From Diaphorobacter aerolatus (GTDB lineage: Bacteria; Pseudomonadota; Gammaproteobacteria; Burkholderiales; Burkholderiaceae_C): 64,000 nt of DNA. The stretch is from positions 4,485,501 to 4,549,500 of the forward strand of contig NZ_CP060783.1 in NCBI RefSeq assembly GCF_014489535.1. The letters run 5' to 3'. The first letter of the stretch is position 1, and every line of letters begins with the position of its first letter. Positions 1 to 6,872 of the stretch are shown here, one piece after another. The notes under the pieces are model-generated. The model had not been told where the DNA came from, made no database searches, and saw nothing but the letters and a program-made list of their open reading frames with translations. The position numbers and the translations under genes were made by a program.

Positions 1-243
1 GTCGCTCAGGAAGTCTTTAAAACCATTGCCACGGCATGTGATCATGTACATAGAGGCACTGTTCCTGGTGCGCTGTACCAAGTTGTCGTACTGCTCTTCT
101 TGAATGATTCCAAGTTCGCCACACTCTCTAAGCTTTGCCATAAAGCATGTGATTGATACGATAGCTTGACCACAAGTGTGTGGGTTTCTCAGAAATGTTT
201 CGCTCTGGATTACTTCATTGTAGATTTCCTCAAATGCTTTCAT
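1..243 (-). CDS. Hypothetical protein, 3' end cut by the window edge
   Basis: An open frame starts at the ATG at 241-243 and runs off the left edge (81 codons visible). It is preceded by AAGGA about 8 nt upstream, a good ribosome binding site. The visible protein begins MKAFEEIYNEVIQ and is rich in Glu, Cys and Met, with no motif I recognise. It is the first gene downstream of promoter copy A (269-305), which it shares in design with a helicase-operon gene and an ankyrin gene. Function unknown. Confidence 0.6.
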   Translation of the reverse strand, partial: MKAFEEIYNEVIQSETFLRNPHTCGQAIVSITCFMAKLRECGELGIIQEEQYDNLVQRTRNSASMYMITCRGNGFKDFLSD

Positions 244-268
244 GATTTATTCCTTCTTGTTCTACTTT

Positions 269-305
269 TATTTAAGCAGAATAAAATGGAATGTCAAATT
301 TTTGA
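269..305 (-). promoter_or_regulatory. Conserved element promoter, copy A
   Basis: On the minus strand a TTGACA -35 (292-297) is followed after exactly 17 nt by TAAATA (269-274). The near-palindrome TCAAAAATTTGA covers the -35 box (294-305). The same layout, including CTGCT just before the -10, recurs at 3551-3587 and 5152-5188. It drives the gene starting at 243. Confidence 0.65.
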
Positions 306-325
306 GGGTAAATATTTGAGGTATT

Positions 326-342
326 AGATAGACGGTCTATCT
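326..342. promoter_or_regulatory. 17-bp perfect palindrome upstream of promoter copy A
   Basis: The sequence AGATAGACGGTCTATCT has two 8-bp arms around a single central base. It lies about 30 bp upstream of the -35 of promoter copy A and is absent from the other two promoter copies. The form resembles operators of TetR-type dimers; the binding protein is unknown. Confidence 0.4.
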
Positions 343-365
343 GCTGGAAGAATGGAATGCTTTTT

Positions 366-411
366 ACGAAGTGAGATAGCTCGTAGAGATACCACCCCCT
401 TTTAAGGGAGG
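366..411. repeat. Intergenic repeat block, copy 1
   Basis: A block of about 45 bp beginning ACGAAGTGAGATAGCTC and ending in the CCCCCTTTTAAGGGAGG inverted repeat matches 5227-5269 closely. Both copies sit about 60-80 bp upstream of the conserved element promoter, between that promoter and the terminator of the previous gene. Confidence 0.6.
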
Positions 412-439
412 CTGTTCGGTATTCGGCTGTTTCGGTATT

Positions 440-461
440 GAAAAAGCACCCGTAGGTGCTA
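440..461 (-). terminator. Intrinsic terminator of the ankyrin gene
   Basis: On the minus strand AGCACC, a CGTA-type loop and GGTGCT are followed by TTTTT. It lies 17 bp downstream of the stop of the ankyrin gene that ends at 478. Confidence 0.7.
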
Positions 462-477
462 GTGGCCGTAGCTCAGG

Positions 478-981
478 TCAAAGCTTTGGACCGTTGCCCT
501 CGGGCTTCGCCTTCGGTGCTGGTTTCACTGCTAGCGTGTCGTCTAGGTTCTCAGAGAATGAGCGTGAGTCCTGTATCTCAATGGCTAGGGTGTAGCCATG
601 CTCTTTGAGAAGTCTTGCCTCGTCGTCACTCAGGGTGTGGTGACACTGGTTCATGAGGAAACGGACTATTTCGGGCTGCTCGTTTCTCTCAGCGTCAAAG
701 ACGGCGTTACGCCTGTAGCTGGATAGCTCTATGCCTGCTTTGAGTAGTACCCGCACCGTAGGTATTGACCCACTGGTGATAGCCCAATGTAGAGCGATTT
801 GGTCATTGTGCTGGGGATCTGCGCCATGCTCTATGAGGTACTGGGCTACCTCATGGTGTCCACCTCTGCAGGCGTCCATGAGTAGGTGACTCGTCACCGT
901 AGCACCGAGCTCCACCAGGCGGCGCACCTGGTCAATGTCACCAGCACGCACATAAGCGCCAAGAGCAAAGTTTGGGTTCAT
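478..981 (-). CDS. Ankyrin-repeat protein
   Basis: About 167 residues from the ATG at 981; a GTG at 999 is an alternative start and neither has a strong ribosome binding site. At least three ankyrin units are visible, with signatures such as LMDACRGGHHEVAQYLIEHG and ALHWAITSGSIPTVRVLLKAG, so a protein-protein interaction role is expected. The C-terminal tail contains SENLDDTLAVKP, which resembles LEKSLAVKP in the ankyrin protein at 4303-5127. This suggests the two are paralogues sharing a tail function. No signal peptide is seen. Partner and substrate are unknown. Confidence 0.75.
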   Translation of the reverse strand: MNPNFALGAYVRAGDIDQVRRLVELGATVTSHLLMDACRGGHHEVAQYLIEHGADPQHNDQIALHWAITSGSIPTVRVLLKAGIELSSYRRNAVFDAERNEQPEIVRFLMNQCHHTLSDDEARLLKEHGYTLAIEIQDSRSFSENLDDTLAVKPAPKAKPEGNGPKL

Positions 982-1019
982 AGCTGGAGTGTAAAACACC
1001 CACTTGGTCTTACTTTTTT

Positions 1020-1060
1020 CCTCTTGAAAGAGGTATTTTTCCCCTTTTCAGGGGCTTTTT
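1020..1060 (+). terminator. Two tandem terminator-like hairpins reading rightward
   Basis: CCTCTTGAAAGAGG (1020-1033) is followed by TATTTTT. CCCCTTTTCAGGGG (1041-1054) is followed by CTTTTT. In the plus direction both have the form of intrinsic terminators, yet no plus-strand gene is visible upstream. They may insulate the origin region at 1135-1467 or end an antisense transcript. Confidence 0.4.
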
Positions 1061-1134
1061 CCTTCGGTTTAGTCCCTTTAAGATTTTGGATTGTATAAAG
1101 TATCAATCCAAGTTCAAGTTTCCTCCAAATTACC

Positions 1135-1467
1135 TTGCAGGGGTTGCAGGGGTGTTGCAGGGGTAAAAACTCGGACCCCTGCAAGGTAACAATCCTTTAT
1201 CCATAAGGGTTTCAAGAGGTTTTTTGGTTACCTTGCAGGGGTTGCAGGGGTAAAATTGAAAAAGTTTACGCGAGGCAATTTTTTTTTCAAAATTTCATTG
1301 AATCAAATTTTTAAAATTTTTTTTTCTTCTTTATAAAGGTTTTGCTTTGGACCCCTGCAACCCCTGCAAGCTCGATAAAAATCGTTCTGTAAGCCTTGCC
1401 ACATATAGCTTTCTACCTTGCAGGGGTAGGCAAAAAATCCCCTGCAAGACCCCTGCAACCCCTGCAA
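1135..1467. other. Candidate replication origin: mirror-image iterons around an AT-rich core
   Basis: Twelve exact copies of TTGCAGGGG are present. Left arm: forward at 1135, 1144, 1155, 1233 and 1242, reverse at 1176. Right arm: reverse at 1352, 1361, 1439, 1450 and 1459, forward at 1418. The gaps read from the centre outward are 0, 48, 12, 2 and 0 bp in both arms, so the array is a base-exact mirror image about position 1301, although the 48-bp gap sequences differ. The core (1251-1351) is strongly AT-rich with long T runs. It lies just downstream of the helicase gene and its terminator. Iterons flanking an AT-rich region beside an SF3 helicase gene is the layout known for SaPI-type origins. 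Confidence 0.75.
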
Positions 1468-1476
1468 GCTCCAGAC

Positions 1477-1503
1477 AAAAAATAAGCACCTTCTGGTGCT
1501 TTA
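1477..1503 (-). terminator. Intrinsic terminator of the helicase operon
   Basis: AAGCACC (1484-1490) pairs with GGTGCTT (1495-1501). In the minus direction the hairpin is followed by ATTTTTT. It separates the helicase stop codon (1518) from the iteron array. The stem sequence is nearly the same as in the terminators at 440-461, 4274-4305 and 5303-5327. Confidence 0.75.
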
Positions 1504-1517
1504 TTTGCTTTTTAGGC

Positions 1518-3199
1518 TTAGAACGGAATTTCTTCAGTTTTAATTGTATGGCTGTCATCATTCAATGATTTCACCTTGAGATTGATAAATAACTTCTGTG
1601 AGCCATTGGACATTCTTCTGCTGTCTTTTAGCCCTGGAAATAGTTTCTTGATTCGTTTCCAGAAATTGTTTCCGTTTACTGGGGATCGGCTGTTGTCCCT
1701 GCACCAGTTGTTGTACTCTTGAAGGAACTCGGTCTTACCAGTAGGTGCCATGAGGTGGTCTTGAACATAGTTGAACTCAGTAATAAATCCAAGAACACTG
1801 TTGTTGGCAATCTTCTCTGCCTCATTTCTTTCGAGTACTGACAATGGAACGTCAAATTCTCCACGTTTTGTGAGTGCTTTAAGACCTTCCAAGCACCAGT
1901 CAACAACAAGGTGTAGTTCCTTCTCCATGATTAGCAAATCCAAGTCCTTGATTGCGTCGGAATTCTTGAACTGCCTATCCCAGCGAATGTAATGAAAGCG
2001 TCGGAACATGCCGTCTGTTTCGTCCTTGATAGTGAAGGCCGCATTACAGGCAATAATGAACTTGGCTTGTGGCGCATACTTGATTGTCGGCTTGAACTTC
2101 TGATCGAGAGCGATAGCGTCACCAGTCACGCACTTTTTCAATTGCTGTTCGTTGATACCACCCTTTGGTGTCTCAGCCACCACAACAAGTGAAGCATCGC
2201 GGATAGGGCGAGTGCGAACCCTTCCAGTTTGTCTAAGTCCAGTGCTGCCACCTTGTTGTGAAGCTTTTCCATGAGTTTCAGAAGGACTGACTTACCGTTA
2301 GCACCGTCACCCTCCCAAATTTGCGCTACCTGGTGCTTGATACTGTTGGTCAAGGTGTAGCCGCAGTATTCTTGAACGAGTTGGCGAACCTGAGGGTCTG
2401 GAAGACTTGACTCAATGAACTTGCGGAACATGCTGGACTCTGGAAGTGGCTTAGGCTCGTAGTAAACCTTCGTGTTCACTGGCTCAGTCTGATTGAACTT
2501 ACGAAACTGCTTTGCAGGTAAGTCCTTGGTGTTCAATTCGGTGTTGATCACATAGGTCACACCGATATCCATGGTGGGCTCAACCACTTCAAGCTGACCT
2601 TCTTGGGTCGGCACAATCCATGTATTGAGCAATGGAATGAGTGTGTAATTTGGGCGAGCTGGCAACCTCTTCATGTAGTGGGTTGCTGTCTTGTATGCCT
2701 CAGTCGCTTTACGTTCATTGGCATGGAAGAAGTGGTTAGCCTCCAGCCAATTCAGTGCTTTGGTGACTGCCTCAAAGTTAGACTGAATTTCCCAAAATTG
2801 TTTGTTCCAGACATACATGTTGACGTTTTCTTCAAATACGTCCACGCTGTAATGAGTCTGTGTCTTGGCGAACCATGCGTATTCAAGTTGTGGGTTTACT
2901 TGGTTGTTCTGTTGTGTGGAACTATCTTTAAGCTGTTTAGTCTTCTCTTTTTGTTCTTGATTGTAGACTTTCTCAAGCTCGCAAAGTTCGTAGTAGCGCA
3001 CCATATCCTTAGCTACTTTCGCCTCAATCTTCAGTTTGGCAAATTTACTAAGTTTTGTTGTATCAGTTGGGTCAATCTCCTGAGTAACACTATTTGTATT
3101 TACCTCATTTGAAACTGAAACGGCGTCATAACCAAAAGGGTCATTAATAATTTCGTTTGTGGTATTGACTTTCTCTTTATTGTCTGTTAATGTATTCAT
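1518..3199 (-). CDS. SF3 / D5-type replicative helicase (frameshifted)
   Basis: Expected to unwind and initiate replication of the element as a hexameric superfamily 3 helicase. The N-terminal ~100 residues are polar. A D5_N-like region follows, then Walker A GDGANGKS near residue 295. After the frameshift come AETPKGG, a KFKP element, the sensor stretch AKFIIACN and an RRF arginine-finger region, all typical of P4/D5-family helicases. No obvious primase motif was seen in the N-terminus. The reading frame breaks at a GGG run (2206-2208); restoring one base joins the halves through a conserved FALAPIRDASLVV-like stretch (about 560 residues). An error is most likely, given similar breaks elsewhere. 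The candidate origin lies just downstream. Confidence 0.8.
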
Positions 3200-3327
3200 A
3201 TCAAATCCTTGTATTCAAATTCTTGTATTTGTTTCGTTGTAGCAAATTCCTTTTTTCAAACTGGCTATAACTTGGTTCTAAATTAAGCAATTGTTTCCGC
3301 AGTTGCTTTTTTTTCGTCAATCAGTTC

Positions 3328-3507
3328 TTAGACTGATTGTTGTGCGTTCTTGTTGATAATGTCGCGCATGGCCTTCTTGAAGAAACCAGCCGTATTGATA
3401 CTGTTCTTCTCAACATAAGCTTTCCAGTCCTCATAAAGCTTGCGCTCTTCAGGATTGTTTAAATTGAATTTGACGGTGCCCGCACTTTTTCTGATTTCTT
3501 TTGACAT
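3328..3507 (-). CDS. Small ribbon-helix-helix-like DNA-binding protein
   Basis: A 59-residue protein starting at the ATG at 3505-3507. The predicted order is a basic N-terminus (MSKEIRKSAG), one beta strand (TVKFNLN), a helix (EERKLYEDWKAYVEKN), a turn, and a second helix (TAGFFKKAMRDIINKN). This fits the ribbon-helix-helix fold of small plasmid partition and copy-control proteins, which bind tandem operators about 10 bp apart. It sits just upstream of the helicase gene and has its own promoter (copy C). It is therefore the best candidate ligand of the 10-bp-phased TGTC array at 3867-3996. The family assignment is by pattern only. Confidence 0.55.
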   Translation of the reverse strand: MSKEIRKSAGTVKFNLNNPEERKLYEDWKAYVEKNSINTAGFFKKAMRDIINKNAQQSV

Positions 3508-3550
3508 TGTTATGCTTCTTTAGTTTTGGGGGTTGTGTCCCCCTTCTATA

Positions 3551-3587
3551 TATCTAAGCAGAAAATTTTTATTTGTCAAATATTTGG
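3551..3587 (-). promoter_or_regulatory. Conserved element promoter, copy C
   Basis: Minus-strand TTGACA (-35, 3574-3579), a 17-nt spacer ending in CTGCT, and TAGATA (-10, 3551-3556). A perfect CAAATATTTG dyad overlaps the -35 (3577-3586). It precedes the RHH-like gene that starts at 3507 and probably also the helicase gene. Confidence 0.65.
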
Positions 3588-3592
3588 ATAAC

Positions 3593-3799
3593 TTAATCTG
3601 ATCCACTGTCGATTTCATTACCATCTTCGTCGTAAGCAATCCAGTAGGTGTATGGCATACAGCCACCTTCATAGTTATCTTCACTGACGCAAATCGTGTA
3701 GTCCTTACCGTGAATGCCACCTTTATGTTCAAGGTAGTATTTAACTGAATGGACTTTTGGCGCTTGCTCTTCTTCGATTTCAATTTGGCTCATATTCAT
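3593..3799 (-). CDS. Hypothetical small acidic protein
   Basis: 68 residues, strongly acidic, beginning MNMSQIEIEEEQAPK and ending DEDGNEIDSGSD. The middle (EHKGGIHGKDYTICVSEDN, then YTYWIAYDEDG) looks like a small beta-rich domain. It is the first gene left of the TGTC array and is read away from it, upstream of the RHH-like protein and the helicase. I do not recognise a family. A DNA-mimic or modulator role is possible from its charge but is speculation. Confidence 0.55.
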   Translation of the reverse strand: MNMSQIEIEEEQAPKVHSVKYYLEHKGGIHGKDYTICVSEDNYEGGCMPYTYWIAYDEDGNEIDSGSD

Positions 3800-3866
3800 T
3801 CCTTGTGTTGTTGAGCCTCTATTGTTTCAAAATACCAAAATCTTGAAAAGTAAGACATTTTTCAAA

Positions 3867-3996
3867 TGTCCGTGAATGTCGTAGTTTGTCTATGATTGTC
3901 GTAGTTTGTCGTAGTGGCTAATATGCAACGCTATATATTGAATGTCTGAGAATGTCCAAACTTGTCTAACAATGTCGTAGTTTGTCTAACATTGTC
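3867..3996. repeat. Helically phased TGTC array
   Basis: TGTC starts at 3867, 3877, 3887, 3897 and 3907, then at 3943, 3953, 3963, 3973, 3983 and 3993. That is two clusters with an exact 10-bp period. Longer units TGTCGTAGTTTGTC recur at 3877, 3897 and 3973. The array fills the divergent region between the helicase-operon genes (left) and the KTSC gene (right). It resembles a partition centromere, iteron set or multi-site operator. Confidence 0.7.
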
Positions 3997-4054
3997 GTAG
4001 TTGCTTAAAACTATCATTCGTAATACAATATAGTTACATAAAAAAAGGAACTAT

Positions 4055-4264
4055 ATGTATAGAATAAAAGTTGAGTCCAGCGCAATAAAGGAAATTGGCT
4101 ATCACCCTGAAAAGGAAATACTGGAAGTATTGTTTGCCAATGACACGGCATACCAGTACGTCAAGGTGGGATTTGAGGACTACATGAACCTCATTAGGGC
4201 TGAGAGCATAGGAAAGCACTTCGCGGACATGAAGGAAAGCTTTCAGTACGCGAGAATCCAGTAA
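4055..4264 (+). CDS. KTSC domain protein
   Basis: 69 residues: the pattern VESSAIKEIGYHPEKEILEV followed by Y-Q-Y, Y-x-x-L and A-x-S-I-G-K-H-F matches the KTSC domain, a roughly 60-residue stand-alone domain often found on phages and mobile elements. The start is the ATG at 4055, after AAAAAAAGGAACTAT. It is divergent from the replication genes across the phased TGTC array and is one of the few plus-strand genes in the element. The molecular function of KTSC is not established. Confidence 0.75.
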   Translation: MYRIKVESSAIKEIGYHPEKEILEVLFANDTAYQYVKVGFEDYMNLIRAESIGKHFADMKESFQYARIQ

Positions 4265-4273
4265 AGAGTAGGC

Positions 4274-4305
4274 GAAAAAATAGCACCCCTGAGGTGCTAT
4301 TTTTA
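4274..4305. terminator. Bidirectional intrinsic terminator
   Basis: ATAGCACC (4280-4287) pairs with GGTGCTAT (4293-4300), with A tracts before and T tracts after. It serves the KTSC gene on the plus strand and the ankyrin gene on the minus strand, which converge here. Confidence 0.8.
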
Positions 4306-5127
4306 TATCTTCAGCTTGCGTTCCTGGCTGAGGTTTGGTTTGACTGCTAGCGACTTCTCCAAGTCATGAGCCATGTCACGGCGTTCAAGGACTTTTAGAG
4401 CGTAGTCACAATTGTTCTCTAAAAGCCATTTCTTAGTGTCGAGACTCACCTTCATGTTCTTGTCTATGAGAAGGTAGTCCACAATTTCAGTTCGTTTAAT
4501 GAGCGCTGCTTCTTTCAGGCCGCTGTCGTCCTTGGTATGAATGTCTGCGTCATTCTCTACAAGATACCTCACAATTTCAATATAACCATACCTGCAAACT
4601 TCTGGAAAATTTGAGTTGACCTGTTCATGTACATTTAGACCTTGCTGTTCCAAATACTGAATTATTTCCAAATTCCCTGATCTACATGCTGAAGGAAATG
4701 GAGCATGACTGTGACCCTCATGAATGTTTGCTCCTTGCTCTACTAGATATTTAACTACTTCAATATGTCCGTTTCTACAGGCATTTTGTAATCCAGAGTT
4801 TATTCCCCATGCTCCGTAATCATAGGTATTTGCGCCGTTATCTAGAAGATACTTAACTACTTCTAGGTGTCCATTATTACATGCCTGCTCTAATCCCCAC
4901 TTACCTCTGGAATCTATTGATACACCATACTCCTTAAAGTATTTAACCAATTCAATTTTTCCACTTTTACAAGAACTATCGAAGGCCAAATTTATTTTTG
5001 AGTTTACTTCCTCCTTTGTACTGTCTTTATTGTAAAGTTTGATAAACTTATCAACTTCGACTAAGTTTCCTTTTTCGCAATTTTTCTCAAATTTTTTAAG
5101 ATCCTTATCAAATTTCTGAAAATCCAT
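4303..5127 (-). CDS. Ankyrin-repeat protein
   Basis: About 274 residues. The start chosen is the ATG at 5127 (MDFQKFDKDLKKFEKN), preceded by AAAGGAG; the upstream ATG at 5154 lies inside the promoter -10. Five or more ankyrin units are visible, for example CKSGKIELVKYFKEYG, CNNGHLEVVKYLLDNGAN, CRNGHIEVVKYLVEQGAN and CRYGYIEIVRYLVENDAD. The C-terminal end LEKSLAVKPNLSQERKLKI echoes the tail of the ankyrin protein at 478-981. The gene is strikingly AT-rich. It is driven by promoter copy B. Target unknown. Confidence 0.8.
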   Translation of the reverse strand: MDFQKFDKDLKKFEKNCEKGNLVEVDKFIKLYNKDSTKEEVNSKINLAFDSSCKSGKIELVKYFKEYGVSIDSRGKWGLEQACNNGHLEVVKYLLDNGANTYDYGAWGINSGLQNACRNGHIEVVKYLVEQGANIHEGHSHAPFPSACRSGNLEIIQYLEQQGLNVHEQVNSNFPEVCRYGYIEIVRYLVENDADIHTKDDSGLKEAALIKRTEIVDYLLIDKNMKVSLDTKKWLLENNCDYALKVLERRDMAHDLEKSLAVKPNLSQERKLKI

Positions 5128-5151
5128 ATTTGCTCCTTTGTTCTTATTATT

Positions 5152-5188
5152 CATTTAAGCAGATTATTTTTGTTTGTCAAATTTTTGA
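5152..5188 (-). promoter_or_regulatory. Conserved element promoter, copy B
   Basis: Minus-strand TTGACA (-35, 5175-5180), a 17-nt spacer ending in CTGCT, and TAAATG (-10, 5152-5157), with the TCAAAAATTTGA near-palindrome (5177-5188) over the -35. It drives the ankyrin gene starting at 5127. Confidence 0.65.
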
Positions 5189-5226
5189 GGGTAAATATTT
5201 GAAGATTTGATATAATGTTTTGTTTG

Positions 5227-5269
5227 ACGAAGTGAGATAGCTCATAGAGATTCCACCCCTTTCAAGAGG
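5227..5269. repeat. Intergenic repeat block, copy 2
   Basis: ACGAAGTGAGATAGCTCATA and the following CCACCCCTTTCAAGAGGA match the block at 366-411, in the same position relative to a conserved promoter. The two copies therefore include both promoter and upstream region, about 150 bp of shared design. Confidence 0.6.
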
Positions 5270-5302
5270 ACCTGTAAGACCAAGCTGGTATTCCTGCGGG
5301 CA

Positions 5303-5327
5303 CAAAAAAAGCACCTCATGGTGCTTT
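5303..5327 (-). terminator. Intrinsic terminator
   Basis: AAGCACC (5309-5315) pairs with GGTGCTT (5320-5326), followed on the minus strand by a T tract. It ends the transcript of the unknown gene 5417-6383. Confidence 0.7.
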
Positions 5328-5416
5328 AATTGTTGTGCTATGTCGCTACTACAAATTCACGCTCTCAGCACTCCCCTTAGGTATAGATTTAGCAAAGAAG
5401 TTGCCAAAGTCAAGTG

Positions 5417-6383
5417 CTATGAGAGGAAATTGGTAATTATATTTTTGGCGGTATTTGGTACAACGATATCTAACTGAGGCGCTAGCATGAGCTCGCTAGG
5501 TTTTGTCATTTGTAGAAGCTGTTGCTCAAGCTCTAATGCTGGCTTGTTCCAGCTATTCCGAATGACATTCAGAACATGGTCTTGTGCTGGTATGTTTGTT
5601 GTGAAGTATCTACTTGGACCGTCTAACAAAAGCTGGCTTAGCTGGTAAATCGCGTGGTCAAATTGTTCTACTACATAGTGCCCTTGTTCAAGTTTAAGGT
5701 GTACTCGGGTATGCCGTCATGATTGGAGGTGTAGATAAAAGCATTCTTCCCGCCGCCTTGGGATCTGCCGATACTGAACACTGATAGTCGTGGTCTGTAC
5801 TTCCAGTATGAAGCCCTTGCTTGAGCGTCGCCGTGATTGCCTTCCACTTCACCAAAGAAGGCTATAGGGGTGCGATTCTCGTAGCTGAGTACCAAGCATA
5901 TGTCTGAACGGTTTAGCACTGTCTGAACGTCGTCTAGGCTGTCGCAATGCCCATAGACTTCATTAAAGCGAAGTTCTGTATTCTGGCTTAGGGTGGAATC
6001 CTTGCCTGCCATGTAGAACTTGTAGCTGGCGTAGTCATACTCAACTTCCAGTTGTGTGACTGTTTCAAGTTCTGAAAGCAATTCCTCAATCACCTTCTCA
6101 TTCATGTTGAAGTTGAGGAAGGTTGTCAAGAAGTATTGAAGTCCATGGTTCTGGACATTACTTCTAATCTTTGCGAAAAAGTTTAGTGGCTGATTGCCCG
6201 AAGATTGGCAAGTGACCAGTTCAATGCCATGCTGTCGCGCTTGGGGGATAGCTCCAAGTTCTTTTGATAGAGAAGGCACTGAATCAAAGCAAGGTAGTGC
6301 GCCGCATAGTAGTCAATCTCACTACCTACCTGAATCGCTCCAATCTGGATAGGTCTGCTTATTGTTGCTTTGACGGTCTTCAC
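5417..6383 (-). CDS. Hypothetical protein (two frameshifts joined)
   Basis: Three overlapping open stretches form one coding region of about 322 residues. Restoring one base near 5693-5695 joins EYTL to KLEQGHYVVEQFDHAIYQL. Restoring one near 6280-6288 joins the N-terminal part (MKTVKATISRPIQIGAIQVG) to VPSLSKELGAI. A central stretch DICLVLSYENRTPIAFFGEV followed by EGNHGDAQARASYWKYRP has the look of a nuclease or ligand-binding core, but I cannot place it in a family. It starts 3 bp after the neighbour 6387-6830, so the two are probably translated together. Function unknown. Confidence 0.5.
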
Positions 6384-6386
6384 TCT

Positions 6387-6830
6387 CTATTTCCCTTGGG
6401 CGATTGCTTTAATGTCGGCTATGGGCCGTATGTCAAAGGCTTGTGACCACATGGTTGCTGTCTCAGTCGCAAGCATGAGCAATGGTACTTCTAACTGGAA
6501 GTGTAGATTGACAAGTAGGGGGGCATTTTCGTGTTTGGCACTCTCCACCTGATAGGTGAAGCTGAACCTGAGCTCACTGCGCTCGATCTCCCTGAACCCC
6601 ACATGAGACATACGGCAACCCATGCCGCCTAGCCACTTGGTAAAGGTGAGCAATCGGGATATCGCTTGCTGGGTCTGTGCTGGGGTGCTGGCTAGTCCAA
6701 AAGCGTCCAGTAGCTCCGTGCTCTTGAAGTAGTGTTCTCCGTGGTCATTCAGGTTCTGAGCCACCAGTTTATGAAGTGGTGAGAGGTTGATACCTACTGC
6801 CCCGTTGGATAGTGGTTTTGGACGGTGCAT
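6387..6830 (-). CDS. Hypothetical protein, partner of 5417-6383
   Basis: About 147 residues from the ATG at 6830 (MHRPKPLSNGAVGINL). The N-terminal half (HKLVAQNLNDHG, then STELLDAFGLASTPAQTQQA) looks helical and could be a helix-turn-helix. The C-terminal half is beta-rich. The stop lies 3 bp before the next gene, which indicates an operon. The start codon touches the terminator of the upstream gene. No known family recognised. Confidence 0.5.
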   Translation of the reverse strand: MHRPKPLSNGAVGINLSPLHKLVAQNLNDHGEHYFKSTELLDAFGLASTPAQTQQAISRLLTFTKWLGGMGCRMSHVGFREIERSELRFSFTYQVESAKHENAPLLVNLHFQLEVPLLMLATETATMWSQAFDIRPIADIKAIAQGK

Positions 6831-6854
6831 AAAAAAGCCCACCGAAGTGGGCTA
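6831..6854 (-). terminator. Intrinsic terminator
   Basis: AGCCCAC (6836-6842) pairs with GTGGGCT (6847-6853) with a four-base loop, followed on the minus strand by TTTTTT. It ends the gene at 6873-7625 and separates it from the two-gene unknown operon. Confidence 0.75.
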
Positions 6855-6872
6855 GTTTGGGTTTTGAAGATA

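Noticed and set aside
1135..1467. Transposon terminal inverted repeats
   Set aside because: The arms are arrays of short sites with unconserved gaps, there is no transposase between them, and the core is only 101 bp.
1331..1568. Two open frames on opposite strands through the repeat array
   Set aside because: They consist of translated iterons (GVAGVLQG-type, Cys/Pro-rich) and the helicase 3' end, and have no ribosome binding site.
2138..2183. Programmed frameshift in the SF3 helicase
   Set aside because: There is no clear slippery heptamer, and the same kind of single-base loss recurs in many chromosomal genes, so an error is the simpler view.
3867..3996. CRISPR array
   Set aside because: The period is 10 bp with short motifs, there are no spacers of 30 bp or so, and no cas genes are in the window.
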